DNA from: Metallyticus violacea | Taxonomy: Eukaryota; Arthropoda; Insecta; Mantodea; Metallyticidae | NCBI GenBank assembly: GCA_030762175.1 | Contig: CM060840.1 | Coordinates: forward strand, 41,184,001 to 41,248,000 | Reading direction: 5' to 3' | DNA length: 64,000 nt | In this document: positions 11,946 through 24,138 of the stretch, in pieces | Position numbering within the stretch: position 1 is the stretch's first letter | Layout of the letters: each line of letters begins with the position of its first letter | Notes under the pieces: generated by a model | What the model was told of the DNA's origin: nothing | What the model saw: only the letters and a program-made list of their open reading frames with translations | Databases searched by the model: none | Program-made: the position numbers and the translations under genes

Positions 11946-13325
11946 GTGTTACGATACGCCTATTATTTATTGAATTCTGAATATCTTCGACTAAGGACTC
12001 TCTCCTCCGCGCGGATCGTGAAAGAAGGTGAATTTCACAACGATGACCATCTGTGTAAATTATATTCTCTATTTCAAATTACTTGTTTACGGCCCCTCTA
12101 TTATCTCTGAAATATTATGGTGTAGTTCATTATCATCCTATATTTAGGTAAAGTTAATGATTTAAAATAAAAGAACTGCCTTTATAGTTCAAAGGCAGTC
12201 AAAAGTGATTACTCAAAAAGCATTGAAAAAAGTTCATCATAAACTTATGAAAACAATGTAACGTATTTTAATGAAAAATTAAAAAATTCGTACTATATTT
12301 TAATATTTTTCAAGAAAAAAATGTGTTGAAATAATTCTAATTAGAGATAAAAACAATTTACAGATACTGTTGTGTATGACAGATATCTTTTCTAATGTAT
12401 TCAGCTCTTCCCAAGCTGTTAACATTCGCTACATTTTAAAAATGATTCCTTTCTCGTTTTACTAGCTAATATGCTTTATTATTGATTTTAACTCTGAATG
12501 CGCCATTTTCCGTTTGCTCTTTTAACATCGCTCTTTATTTTATTTTTTCCATTATTTCAAACTTTTCTGAAAGTTTATGGGAATGAATATGCAGTTCTTG
12601 TTTAATAATTGCAAGATAAGTGTTTTCATCTGTTATAACAAGTAATGTCATTACCAACAAGGACGTTAAATGTGTAAAAAACGCAAAAAGTTTCCTTGCT
12701 CGCAAGAAAAGTTTTTAATGAGTGTGAACTAGTTTTGGTTTTGTTCAGTGGAATGGTGCGATGTTTCAAATAAAAACTCTGTTGCGATCAGTTTTTAAAC
12801 TACACTTGGAGAGTTGTTTCATTTGGTTAAAAATGTTAACCCTTGTTTTAGCATGCAGTGAATGACGTTTTCGGTGCAATTCCAAATACTGGCTGGAGAT
12901 ATTCAAGACATTTATTTTCAATACTTATGCGCATTAGGTAAGCAAGAAATGTGTTAGAAAACTTACTAGATGCGGTCAATGTAAGTCGAATTACTGCCAC
13001 ACTTAATGTTCCTCAAATGAGAAATTAAAAAACAAAACTACTTATTTATAAATGGGGAATGTGCATAAATGAACAGAAAAAGTATAAATCACGAGAGACG
13101 ATTGTCCCTAAAGCACAATCCCAACTAACACGTCAATATAAAATATGAACTAGATAATAATTAATTTTATATATATGAAACATTTAGTAACAAAACTGAA
13201 ATGTTTCAAATACTCACTCAGTTACAATATTTATTGCGCCTCTAAACAAGCAAATGCAAATGCTTCTTAATATTGTCTATTTAGAAAAATATAATTAATT
13301 AAGATGCAATTAATAACTTTTATCT
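11946..13325. other. AT-rich stretch; one small hairpin
   Basis: No coding frame is supported. A small perfect hairpin (9-bp stem ACTGCCTTT, 7-nt loop) lies at 12175-12199. Nothing else stands out. Confidence 0.45.
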
Positions 13326-13602
13326 TTTTTTAATAGTGTTTAACACCCATTTTAACTAATGAGGTACCACAGGCGGTGGACACTGGTGATACACAAGATG
13401 AAATGAAAATTGGGAATGGATTTTTTTTTTTTTAAAGGAAGGGCTAAGTTTAAGGTACCTCCTTAGCATTTACCATTTATGAGGACTGGGGAAAATCTGG
13501 AAAAAATCTCAGTCTGGGAGGACGGTCCTGGCGAGAATCGAACCCCAGACCTCCCGCTCACGAGTCCGCGCCATAAGGACCTCGGCCACTCAAGGCGGCT
13601 TA
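13326..13602 (-). mobile_element. tRNA-derived SINE, family A, copy 2 (reverse)
   Basis: The reverse complement starts near 13602 with 'gccgccttgagtggccgagg', has a B-box-like 'ggggttcgattctcgcc' near 13531-13547, and carries the family body including a CCTTCCT-like stretch and 'ggcaaatg...ggtacc'. It ends at 'gggtgttaaacacta' near 13334. It aligns by eye with the copies at 23.9 and 30.1 kb over its full length. A poly-T run near 13422-13434 is the reverse of the internal A-rich region. Confidence 0.85.
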
Positions 13603-13899
13603 CTTTATCCTGAAATATCATCCTAACAATATAACAGTATTTTACATTGAAGTTAAAACCAAAATCGCAGTAAAAGATAACAAAATCTACTAATTTTTAA
13701 ATTTTTTTTACCACAAATTATGGTTTTAACTTTCAAAATTTCAAAGTTACAGGTCTCAAAATAGAAATGCTTTTTAGCTACCCATTGTGCACACATTACT
13801 GTTGTACAATGGAATTGGCAAAATTTATAGCTGAAACCTTTAAGGTAAAGCTATATCTATATATACAGGTAAACTCATAGGTGCTTTTATGCTGTGGAT

Positions 13900-13965
<66 letters not shown>

Positions 13966-15599
13966 TGTCCGAATGTTAAAGTAAAGCAAAAATATAGTTA
14001 CCGCTATTGTATTAACTATAACTAAAATCAATAATTACTAATATATCACAAAATGATAGAACACTTACGGTTATTGGTGCTACTGGTATTTAGACACCTG
14101 AAAATCAAAAATTGACAGTGAGTAAACACAGCAGTAATTGTAACTGTTTTTCAACATTTTGTAATTCACAAGTATCGCCAGTATGAGGACACATTGCTAC
14201 ACTAATTTCCCTTTGTGTAAACAATATAATGGTTCTGTTGAGTCAGTTATGATAACTACATGCTTTCCAAGAAGAAATGGAATCGTACTCTACAATGTTA
14301 ATTTAACTTAACCATCATATCTTGGGTAAACAATAATTGATTGCCAAGAACATCCTTTCTTAGCGCAAAAGCATGAAACAGCCTGCTTCAGGATAAATGT
14401 CGGAAACTCCCTTGGAAGGTGAAGTATGTGAGACAGAACATTCCTCTGTTTACGCTTGTAGCCTGAGGTAAGAATCTCAATACTTGCTAACATTGATTGA
14501 CATTCATAACATACAAATCATCAAATATACATAAACAAACACATTGAAATGCAGGCATGGATTGAAGCAAGACTTAAACTAAATCCCTTGCAGAACATAA
14601 GTTTACCCAACTCCTGTTATTGAAGAATTTAAACACCCGATATTTCCATCTCTTCAATAGTAAATTTAACATGCCAATCGTTATGAGTTAAAGTATATTT
14701 GTTATTTCTTAGGTAATATTGTAAGATACTACGGAATTAATGAACAATTAATTTTCACTATGAGTTATTAGCTGATTCAAATTATCCGTTTTTGGTGCCA
14801 CTAAACTAGAGATATTGTAAAATAAAAGTTATGTAATTGTGTCTAGAGATATGTGTAATTAGAAATTAACGTATTTACCTTCCATTACTTTCACAAAAAC
14901 AAAAGTTAAGTTTCAGCTGATTTATTATTTCAGATAGCGGATGTTAATAACTGAACAACCTAGCCATTCTAAGAATATCGTATCAAATATATTAATAGTG
15001 TGCGAAAATGAACAAATGTTCTTTCCTCCATTATTACGAAGGTAATATTTCTATGGCCACAAAAGCAATAGCGTATTTAATTCAATAATAAACATGAATA
15101 AATTAATAATTAACACAAAATATTTGGAAAGTTCAAGATGTTTAGCTAATGGGAGTACACCAGCTCTAAAACAGTTGTCATAGCTACAGTGAATAACTTA
15201 ATTTAACTTCAATGAGAAGCGGCTATGGGTGATATGTTGTAAAGATACACACTTTGAAATCATATTTAGTTTGTGTACGTCCAAAGCTTTGAAATCAACT
15301 GTTAAAATTTAAAGTAGTAATTAGGTTTCATCAAAATATATTAAAATCTTATATGTAATATTTTTAATTTTTAACATTGCTAAAACAGTCAGGGTTTAAT
15401 TTTTATAGGAATTATTATTTTCATAAATGTATATGTGGAATTATAAAAAGACACCAAAACCGAATAATGTTGTTAGAATTTCGATTATTTTTACTCTATA
15501 CTTATTAATCTTATGGTATCTATTTTGAGTGTATAAATGTTAAACAGTTTTGGACATTTACCAGTTATATATTATATACTAATCTGTATGAAAGAAGGC
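13603..15599. other. AT-rich stretch with an AAT microsatellite
   Basis: A (TAA)n tract spans about 13900-13963. Short frames, such as 14308-14493 on the minus strand, show no family motif. I see no gene. Confidence 0.5.
13900..13963. repeat. (TAA)n microsatellite
   Basis: An uninterrupted run of TAA trinucleotides, about 21 copies. Confidence 0.95.
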
Positions 15600-17092
15600 C
15601 AAATCGGGCAGCATCAATGCCAGCGGCTAAGAATGATATTGGTCAAAAGATATATATATCGGCATCACTGAAAGTGAGAGAGAACATTGTGATGATGTTA
15701 CAGTAGAGTCGGCATTTACAGTTTGTCCTTGAGGCTAGAATGCGTTGTGCAATATTCCGTACTGCCTGCGACAAGCTAAAACTAACTCTACTTGTATTAC
15801 TAGACTTCAGTAAAGCTTTTGATACTCTCAGCCTTGAACTACTGGACAAACTTAAAAAGTATAAACTCTCAAACCATGTTACTACTGGATCGAAGAATAA
15901 TGTAGTGATAGCTGTTTTATTTCTGGCGCATCATTAAGTTAGGGGTTCCCCAGAGTTCGGTACTCGGACCACTACTTTTTATAATGTACATCAACGACGT
16001 TGCCAAAGAAATAAAACACCCCAATTACCAACTATACGCCACGACTTACAACTCTATTTTACACCGCGCTTCGTTCAGTCCATGAGGCCGTAACTGTAGT
16101 AAATGAAGATCTAACCTCCATCACCTTTTGAACATAAAATCCACTTAAATCACAGGCTATAGTCGCGGGGCATAAACTAGCACTAGGTGAAATAAACTCA
16201 AACGATGTGCTGCCCCTCATTATAAACAACAATGTCATTAATTATATTATCACGACAAACACCGTAATAATATATAGACTCTGATCTAGAATGACACAGC
16301 CAGATAACCCACACATGCAATAAAACATTTTTTTTTGATTGACACATTAAACATGTAGCTAATGATCTACCTCTTAATCTTAAAAAAATTCTCATTAAAG
16401 AGCTTGTTAAACCTCACCTTGAGTACTGTAATGTCTTATGATGTATTTGAATACTGAATAGATCGATACGCAATCAATTGTTATGACTACCTCTAAGAGA
16501 GTGTAGGACTTTCCATTCCCTTACCACCCCTCATCAGTATATCGCCTCTAGCTCCGTATATCTGACCCTACCTCGAACCCGGAATATGACTTACTGTCTA
16601 TCCATCGTCACTAAACATTCTACTCAACCTCATTCAGCGTGACAGTTCCCAGAATCTGGAACTCCCTTCCTCCTGAAGTCAGAAATTTGTCGGACAAAAG
16701 CATTTTTACGCAGATTAAATTGTCATTTTCTCTAGGAATCACAACACTCCTTCTCCTTCTCCTTCTCCTCCTCCTCCTCCTCCTCCTTCTTCTTCTTCTT
16801 CTTCTTCTTCTTCTTCCTCCTCCTCACTTGTATTCGAGAAAAATTATTCAACAAGTGGAATTCTAGTTCTATATTTATAAAGTTTCTAATTACATATATT
16901 AAAATATGAAATATTCACATACAGTATATATCTTAAATTTGACCTTTTCTTGTATTTTATATAACAATGTATATTGTACTCTGAATTTTCGCTGGTTTTA
17001 TTCGCGTGATAGAGTGAAAAAGAAGGACGCATGACCTAACTTTTGACAGAGTAAATAAATAATTGAATGAATAAATAAATATCACAGGATAG
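15600..17092 (+). pseudogene. decayed non-LTR retrotransposon (CR1/L2-like), reverse transcriptase to 3' tail
   Basis: The remains of a LINE. Reverse transcriptase motifs appear in order: LLDFSKAFDTLSLELLDKLK (15797 onward), then after a frameshift GVPQSSVLGPLLFIMYINDV (about 15940-16000), which are RT blocks normally seen as LLDFSKAFD and GVPQGSVLGPLLF. HLEYCNVL follows near 16415, then the conserved C-terminal PRIWNSLPPEVRN at 16645-16680. The catalytic FADD-like block is not recognisable. A CTT/CTC microsatellite interrupts the end at 16746-16826. The element seems to finish in an AAATAAAT/GAATAAAT tail near 17092, which is typical of LINE 3' ends. Stops and frameshifts make it inactive. 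A second copy of the same family lies at 43.9 kb. Confidence 0.8.
16746..16826. repeat. (CTT/CTC)n microsatellite
   Basis: A run of CTT and CTC trinucleotides just after the LINE C-terminal motif. In one frame it yields poly-leucine, which is an artefact. Confidence 0.95.
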
Positions 17093-17251
17093 TAAGATAT
17101 GTTAATGTTGATTTTATATCTTCAACAAACATACTTGAAAGCGAAACAAATCCTTGCCAAATACATGGTTTTGGCCGATATATCTCCATATATATACTTT
17201 AATATATTTCAAAACTGGACCAAAACAACAGTAATGCGCAGTATGATTCTC

Positions 17252-17935
17252 TGTAAACAGATGTGACTCACTTACATTATGATAGCGTTGCTAAGTGACA
17301 AGTAAATCAACAATGAACAAATGAAGCCAAGATTATCGTAAATCAACAATGTGCAAATGAAACCTAGATTATTGTATATGTTCTGAAAACAGATGTAACT
17401 CACATTTTGTCTAGCGTTGCTATAACAAAATGGAGCCAAGATTATCGTTTGAACAGCGGTAAGCAAATTTGAAGTGGTATTGAAAAATCAAAAATGCTGT
17501 TGAAGCTCAAAGGCAATGGAGACATGTGTACAGAACAGAACCGCCAACGCGAGTAACAATCGCACGCATCGGAGACAAATTTGAAGCTCTATGGTACCGT
17601 ATGCGATGTTCACAGGGCAGATCTGGGAGACCTCGCACAGCAACAAGCCCCGCGCACTGGGTCCAAGGCACTGAATAGGACGAAGAGGTCAGAATGAATT
17701 TCCACCGCGTTCTCCGGATCTAACTTATTGGATTTCTACCTATGGGGAACTATTAAGGATGTTGTATACCGTAGAAAACCAGCTACACTGACAGCACTTC
17801 GGGAAGAAATTGAAACGGCATGTGCTGCAATATCTGAGGACATTTTCGCAAACGTTGCTCAATCAGTAGTTCAACTTACTCAGAAGTGTATCGACGCCGA
17901 TGGTGGACTTTTTGAGCAACTATTGTAACTGTATA
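17252..17935 (+). pseudogene. internally deleted mariner-like transposase with triplicated 5' end
   Basis: The start MEPRLSFEQR is encoded at 17430-17459. It is followed, across frameshifts, by VEAQRQWRHVYRTEPPTRVT (from about 17499) and SGRPRTATSP (about 17624), which match the helix-turn-helix N-terminal part of mariner transposases in order. The central catalytic region is missing. The sequence resumes at DFYLWGTIKDVVYRRKP (about 17729) and runs to a stop at 17928 with a typical C-terminus, CIDADGGLFEQLL. The first codons also occur at 17321 and 17357 upstream, so the 5' end has been tandemly duplicated. No TIR pair could be defined with confidence. Confidence 0.8.
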
Positions 17936-18043
17936 AGTCTAAGATGATTAGTACTCATCATTTTCTGTTTGTGTTAATTCATTTATGTTATGTTAACACA
18001 GTTTTTTCTTTGCTTGAAGTGTGTATGCATTTTTGGTTTCCTC

Positions 18044-18083
<40 letters not shown>

Positions 18084-21061
18084 GGGAGAATATTTTAAAT
18101 ATATTAATGCACACCGGCATTTTTTACTACGACTTGAATTCTCTACAATGGGGTAGTTTTTGGTTTGAAAAACCTTCTTACTACAGGCAACACCAAAAGA
18201 TAAGTTGAATGTACATATGAAGTATGTACTAGTATATAATATATATTTTAAAATTCATGAATTAACCTGTAGTCGAGAAAGTTCGAATGCAACTAACATT
18301 GCAAAGATCTATATCAATCAGACACTATTAAGTCTGAAGTGTATCCGTGCCTATTAACTTTAATGTAGTACCAACTATGTTTAAAATATAAAAAATCAAC
18401 AAAGAAATAAACAAAAGGAAAGGAAAAGTTTCATTTGGAAAAATTAAATCAAAAGATATATAGAAAAATAAAAATAAAGTAACACTTATTAACAATGTAA
18501 CAAATTAACAGTAATAATAAAAGTAGATAAGGATAAAACACTGAGAAAAAGTCACACTTGAAATTGCTATATTTCGAACTACTGCGAGTTCTTCAATGGC
18601 AAGAAGTTAGACAAATATATATATATATATATTCGGTGCTAACGCAAGTAACAACCAAGACAATAAAAAAAATTGAAACATCTCAACATTATTTATGTTT
18701 TCTGCGAGCACTTCAAATGTGTCATTCAACACGTAGTTTCAAGGTTATTCTGATAATATTTTCGGGAAAATCAAAGATCACATGATCTCTCTATGCGAGA
18801 TAGAGCAGTATTTCACCTTGCACAAGCAATAAGAAGCGAGAACAATTTAAAGTCTCGATACATAGTTCAGCTGGGCGGCGGTTAAACCACACGCTGCAGC
18901 CGACATTTTCTTGCTGTAGACTCGCGGTGCTCAAGCGCTTCACAATTTTAAAAGGTATGTATAATATATTAAATAACAGAATACCGACAAGATAAAAATA
19001 AAAGTTATACCAAAGAAATAAAATATCAAATCAAATAAAAAGATATCCTATAAAATACTTTGTCACGTGTTTATTAAAATATATACTGTTCATTTCAATT
19101 GCTCCAACTGACTTTGAGACATCATAATATGTGACAAGAATTAGGTCTGAAGGCCTGTTCCGTTTACAAATTATGAATTTATATTAAAACTGTCTCCCTA
19201 ATGTTCTCGCAGACGATCGGGAACCTTTCGTCGACTTATAGATCATGGATCTGTTCTGTATTTATTTATTGTTTCTAAAATAAAGAAATGTATATTTTTT
19301 TTCGGATTTCTGAATCTTCTTTATGATGTAATAAATTACAGAGAGTGCTATAAATAGAGTTGATGATTGAGTTTTTAAGAATGTTAGCAAAAGGCTGGAA
19401 TTTAAATCCTAATTACATATGCTTTTCTAAGTTATTTTAAAAGAAAGAATGGTCATGAATGTTAAAAAGCTGAAATGTGTTCCTGTTTTATTTTCCACAG
19501 CTGTTTGTTTCTATTGGCTTAGCTTGAAAACCAATGGGGATAAACACATAGAACATTTATGCCACCGTCAAAAAAAAAAAAAAAAAAAAAAAAAATAGCA
19601 TGCTCATTTTCTATATAAAGAGAAATGTTGGACAGAAGCTTAGAACATATGCAAGGCGAAGTATAAAATGCTATGAGTAAATTCATTTATTCATCGCTAT
19701 AGAAGGCAAGGAAACTTGCTACACATGTACAGATAAAGGTATTTTAAAAACAAGTAAACCTATAACTATAAGTTTTAATGTTGCTCACATTCCATTCTGC
19801 CTGCTATTCATTCTTCTATATATCCTATATCTCATAATGGTGGACCAGGAAATAATATTAGCCGTTCTCCCATTTGAGACACGCTTTTAACAATTCTTTT
19901 CTACACATCCATATTTTGATATGCTACAAAGTCAAACAATGTCCTTCAGAGTAAACAGGGCTGGGAGCTTTGTTCCCTAGCCGCAGCTCAGTGGTTATCA
20001 CCATGTGTCCGCTGCGGCTCAGTGGTTATCACCATGTGTCCGCTGCGGCTACAGCGTCAAGACAAAGAGAGACAAGTTGTTTATGACCCCAGGGATTTAG
20101 CTGCTCCACATGTGAGACGCAATTTGTGCATTTGCCATGCAGACACAAAGCCTTAAGGTTTCTTTATAAACTGTGCTCTTCTTGTTTATTTGTCTCGGAA
20201 CGGAAATATCATTGCATTACTAAGCTGTATTTAGAGCACAAACATGTTTTGTACACCGCTCATACAAGGAACTCTAGAAATGCACGTTTTATAAAACTCG
20301 GTTTCATAGGTGTAAGAAGGTATTTTGTTTTAATACGGATTTTGATGGTCATTAATATATTTAAGTAGCTACAAATCACATATTTTATAATTTATTACAT
20401 ATTATTGAAAGGTTTCATCTTGAAATGACGCCATAGGCAATTATTGCAGTTACATACATTTTTCTAGGATTTATTTGTGTAAGAAAGCATATTGACAGTT
20501 CCGGAACTATGTCAGGCTGAAATAAATTCAATAATAGCTGATACCTAATGCCTAAATGCATACTATAGCTTCTTTAGCCTGAGGAAATTAAATTTTCAAA
20601 AAACAGTTTAGTATAATATATAAATAAAATGCTATATAATAAAATCAAAAGTTTAGTTACTAATTTTACTGCGCCAAAACACGTTTAAAAACAGAAACCA
20701 CTAACTATCACTGCGGCTGTTTTGGTGACATTATTTCGGCGCACTGCGTGTGGTCGGAACAACCGAAACTTGTGGCGTTTGGGCTTGGGATAGTCAACTG
20801 TTACGTATCGTTTGAGCATCTTATAGCAACATTTTCGTTTTATTTCTTGGGGCTGCGAGGAATGGTACGGTTAGAAATGTTGCTATATTTAGCTGTAAGT
20901 ATTTTAAAACGACTTTGGTCATTCCCTCAAGATACACTCCCGTTTCCGTCTTTAAGTGCTTTATATTTAGCTTGGTAACCAACGTGTTTTAATTACTGTA
21001 ATAGGGACAGTGTTCCGCCTCAGTATGCTTTATAATTTTCTATAATTGATTATGTTTTTAT
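17936..21061. other. AT-rich stretch with microsatellites and a 31-bp duplication
   Basis: (TA)n tracts lie at about 18043-18080 and 18615-18632, and a poly-A tract at 19570-19595. A GC-richer islet occurs at about 18860-18940. A 31-bp tandem duplication lies near 19987-20048 (separate entry). Short frames at 18558-18785, 20126-20368 and 20748-20978 have no recognisable motif. Confidence 0.45.
19987..20048. repeat. 31-bp tandem duplication containing an A-box-like motif
   Basis: Two adjacent copies of a 31-bp unit start at 19987 and 20018. Each contains 'gctcagtggttatcacc', which resembles a tRNA A box. No B box follows, so it may be the duplicated front of a truncated SINE head. Confidence 0.85.
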
Positions 21062-21510
21062 TTACCAGACGTGGTGGGTATGGAAAATTATTTTTAATTG
21101 AAATACTTTTAGTTTGGTTTCATGTTGCACTAATAGAATAATCTGTACCATAAGTGTGTTTAGATGTGGGGTATAAAATTGTTCCTTGAAATTATCGTGG
21201 AAAGACTCTGGACCATTGATAGTATGAGGATTTGCACAAGGTTCAGCTGTACACATGTCTGGTGGAAATGACGAATGTGCGGCGATGTAGTTGTCAAATA
21301 CGTAATCTAAAAATCGTAAGTCAGTGGTTAGTGCGATTGATACCAAGATAGTAAAAGCATCACGAATTTTATAAGAGGGTGATAACGGCAGTCCAAACAC
21401 ACAATGAAACCTTTTACATATTTCTGAATGGGAATTAGCACATTCCTTCCTTAAATTCAAGAACATCGACATTTTTCGATACCAGTTCTGCATAAGGTGA
21501 ACTTTACATA
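21062..21510 (-). pseudogene. Mutator-like (MULE) transposase C-terminal fragment
   Basis: A 143-residue open frame on the minus strand (21493 to 21062), with similarity apparently extending slightly upstream. It matches by pattern the region after the MULE catalytic domain: an HLMQNWYRKM start, RFLDYVFDNYI, then 'PHTINGPESFHDNFKEQFY', where TNNGPESFH-type motifs are characteristic of insect MULE-like transposases. Length is far below a full transposase and the catalytic part is not seen upstream. The frame is intact, suggesting modest age, but no terminal repeats were found. The assignment is from memory of the family pattern, not a search. Confidence 0.6.
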
Positions 21511-23119
21511 TAGTGGGAAATGCTACTTCACTGCCACTATTTTAACACCGCCTTAAGAAGACTGTTAAATGCATTGTTTATCCCAACAAACGTTGGCAAA
21601 GTTAGTTAATTTCATCCCCAATTTCTATATAGTTATACACTGTTTTTACCAATTAAAAAAGTGAACATTACTGGCACTTAGTGACGTAATGTACACATGA
21701 ATGGTGTACATTCGAGCAAAATGTTTAAGCGAATATGAAAATGTTCCATCTCCAAAGCATCAGTTTACACAGCACAGTAGCTTCAAATTTTCGAAACAGG
21801 TAAAAATAGCTACTCTTATTTTCTGAATTAACAAATTAAAATTGTCCACTTTCACTGTTCATAAACTAGACTTTTCGGAAGATGCTTACGGCGAACTCGA
21901 TACACAAATGTATTAACTGTATGCATTTGTACACTAAATTACTTGTTACCTTATGTGTTGCTGCTTGAACGCTTGTTCAGTCGCAAAAACAGCTGCTCCT
22001 CTGCTTTACTTTAAGAATCGCCCCTTATAACTTCAGAAGAGATTCCTGCATTTGTCAATAACTGATAATTGTGATGTTCAGACACACTGGTCACTTTTAA
22101 ATACTATATATAGTATATATATACCTATATATAAATCACAATTTTACATTTTCTGATGGTGCAGGAAAATATTTAACTACTTCACACTTTAGCTCATCAC
22201 GTTTACTTAATTTAAAAGTTTCACACACAATGCATACGTTGCTCCATTTTGAAGTCTATACGCAAACCCATCTTTGAAACACCTTTATCTGTTACCACAC
22301 GTTCCCGGTTTGACTCTCTTGTCTGTAAAGGGGTGTTGTCAATCCCGTCAACACCAAACGACCTAACAAAACACTGTCGGGAAGTGGTACCAACTTAGTA
22401 GTTTCGCAATAGTCTCAAGCGATATATATCGACCTCTGTTCCCAACGCATTGCGTTTTTCGAGACTTTTTATACATAAATATTTAATGGTTTTAATATAA
22501 AGTTAAAAAAAAAAAACATATCCTATAAGCTGCCTTCTTGCCGTGCCAATCATATGTTTGATATCGCTTGGATTAGCAAAGCAAGGGAGATATTACACAG
22601 ATTTTACAAAAATCTAATTTGTATTTCCAAATGTTGAATTAAAATTGCATATATTTTAGAAATTGTTTGCATGTAATTCAAAATTAAAAGGTTGTGTCAC
22701 TACCTTCTGTTTAAAACGGCTTTGCAAAGTATTTAAAATCCTATAGCACAAACAACAATTACTTGTTGGTTTTAAAGCTGTTTTTATAACTACAGCTAAG
22801 TTACCAAATACTTCTTAGCAGTAAAGATTTTCCCTAGCTTGCCAGACCAACTAAGAAGTTATAAATTCATTGATTGCGAATTCTATTTTCCCCCCAACTA
22901 TCTACCTTAAACTCCTTAGTCCCTTTGAAACCATATTTACTCAAGAAATCAATTTTCCAAGTCTTTAAGGCAATACAAAATATTTCACAGCCCATAAGTC
23001 ATGCATATATGTGCACGAAATGAGAGATAAAATTTATAAAAATTTCTGCAGAAGAACTGCAGCTATTCTCTACAGTAGGTAGATGTATGTGTAAATAAAT
23101 TTTTGAGATTTATAAAATA
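21511..23119. other. AT-rich stretch without recognised genes
   Basis: TA-rich repeats lie around 22104-22135 and a poly-A run at 22505-22516. It might contain the missing part of the MULE, but I could not recognise any coding block. Confidence 0.4.
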
Positions 23120-23610
23120 ACGAAATTTGTTTAAAGCTTCGGCAATATCCGCCACCAATGATAAAGGAACAATTGGTTGGATATTAGGACATAGTGAAGT
23201 TAAAAGCAATGAAATAGCAGATACCTTAACAAGAAAGAAAGAAAAAGAATAAAAAGAAGGCATTATTAGTACTGAATAAACATGGGTGGAAATCGATACA
23301 GTAAGATTATAATGAAGCAACCAAGCTAATCTCTTACTATAGACACCCCAGATCACACTATAATTGCTATTCTGACAGATCACTGTAAGCCCAGAAAGTA
23401 CATGCACATTATGGAAATCATAATATGCATGTTGACAGTTAAGAACCTTGCGTTGGTTTTCTGTGAAAGAACATTTGCCATTTGGGTTATTTCAAAGGAT
23501 CTAAACGCAGCTTTGAAATGAAAGGTTAACAGAAAAATATTTACCATGAGGAAGGATAACAGGATGAAAATGATAAGAATAATTTTAATTACATTGTTCA
23601 ATCTCTTTCA
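23120..23610 (+). pseudogene. non-LTR retrotransposon relic: RNase H end and C-terminal region
   Basis: One frame reads IGWILGHSEVKSNEIADTL at about 23172-23228. This is the WIPGHSGIPGNEKAD motif of the RNase H domain in Jockey/I-type elements. Downstream, after stops, ILTDHCKPRKYMHIM (about 23369-23413) matches the LLTGHxxxxxHMxxMG region that follows RNase H in those proteins, and a Cys/His-containing stretch follows (VFCERTF). Several stops show it is dead. The upstream reverse transcriptase is not recognisable, so this is a 5'-truncated copy. Confidence 0.75.
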
Positions 23611-23666
23611 TAATCCGAATTGAGATTCTTTCGATGAATTACATAAATTTAAATAAAAAAAAGCCT

Positions 23667-23667
<1 letters not shown>

Positions 23668-23697
<30 letters not shown>
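23668..23697. repeat. poly-T tract
   Basis: A run of about 30 T, possibly the reversed A-tail of a retroposed copy that is otherwise unrecognisable. Confidence 0.9.
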
Positions 23698-23701
<4 letters not shown>

Positions 23702-23860
23702 AACGCTAAAATCAGGACTTAATTAAATTAAAGAACTGCCCTATAATATCCCAATAAGGAAAATTGCTTTGCTGCTTTTTCGCATTTTTCTATTTTATTT
23801 CTTGATCGCTGATTTATCTTATTCACCCTGTTTCTTTTGTGTAACATTCTTCATTCATAG

Positions 23861-24138
23861 TTTTTTTTAATGGGGTTTAACGCCCGTTTTTACTATCGAG
23901 GCATCACAGACAAGGACACTGATGATACATGAGATGAAATATTGGGAAAGGATTTTTTTTAAGGTAGGAAATGTTCCAGGCCTAAGTTTAGGGTACCTCT
24001 CCGGCATTTGCCATTTATGAGGACTGAGGAAAACCTCGAAAAAATCGCAATCGGGGAGGACGGCCCTGGTGGAAATCAAACCCCAGACCTCCCCCTCAAG
24101 AGTCTGCGCTTAACGACCTCGGTCACCTATGGCGGTTT
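23861..24138 (-). mobile_element. tRNA-derived SINE, family A, copy 3 (reverse)
   Basis: The reverse complement runs from a head at 24138 (accgccataggtgaccgagg), through a B-box-like 'ggggtttgatttccacc' near 24070-24086 and the body with 'ggcaaatgccgg', 'ggtacc' and 'cctttcccaat', to 'gggcgttaaacccc' near 23875. It is closely similar to the copies at 13.3 and 30.1 kb. Confidence 0.85.

Noticed and set aside
16639..16866. Open frame with a poly-leucine run
   Set aside because: The first part is the LINE C-terminal motif; the leucines come from a CTT/CTC microsatellite read in frame.
23063..23407. 114-codon minus-strand frame with hydrophobic residues
   Set aside because: It overlaps the plus-strand RNase H relic, whose motif is specific; the antisense frame has none.
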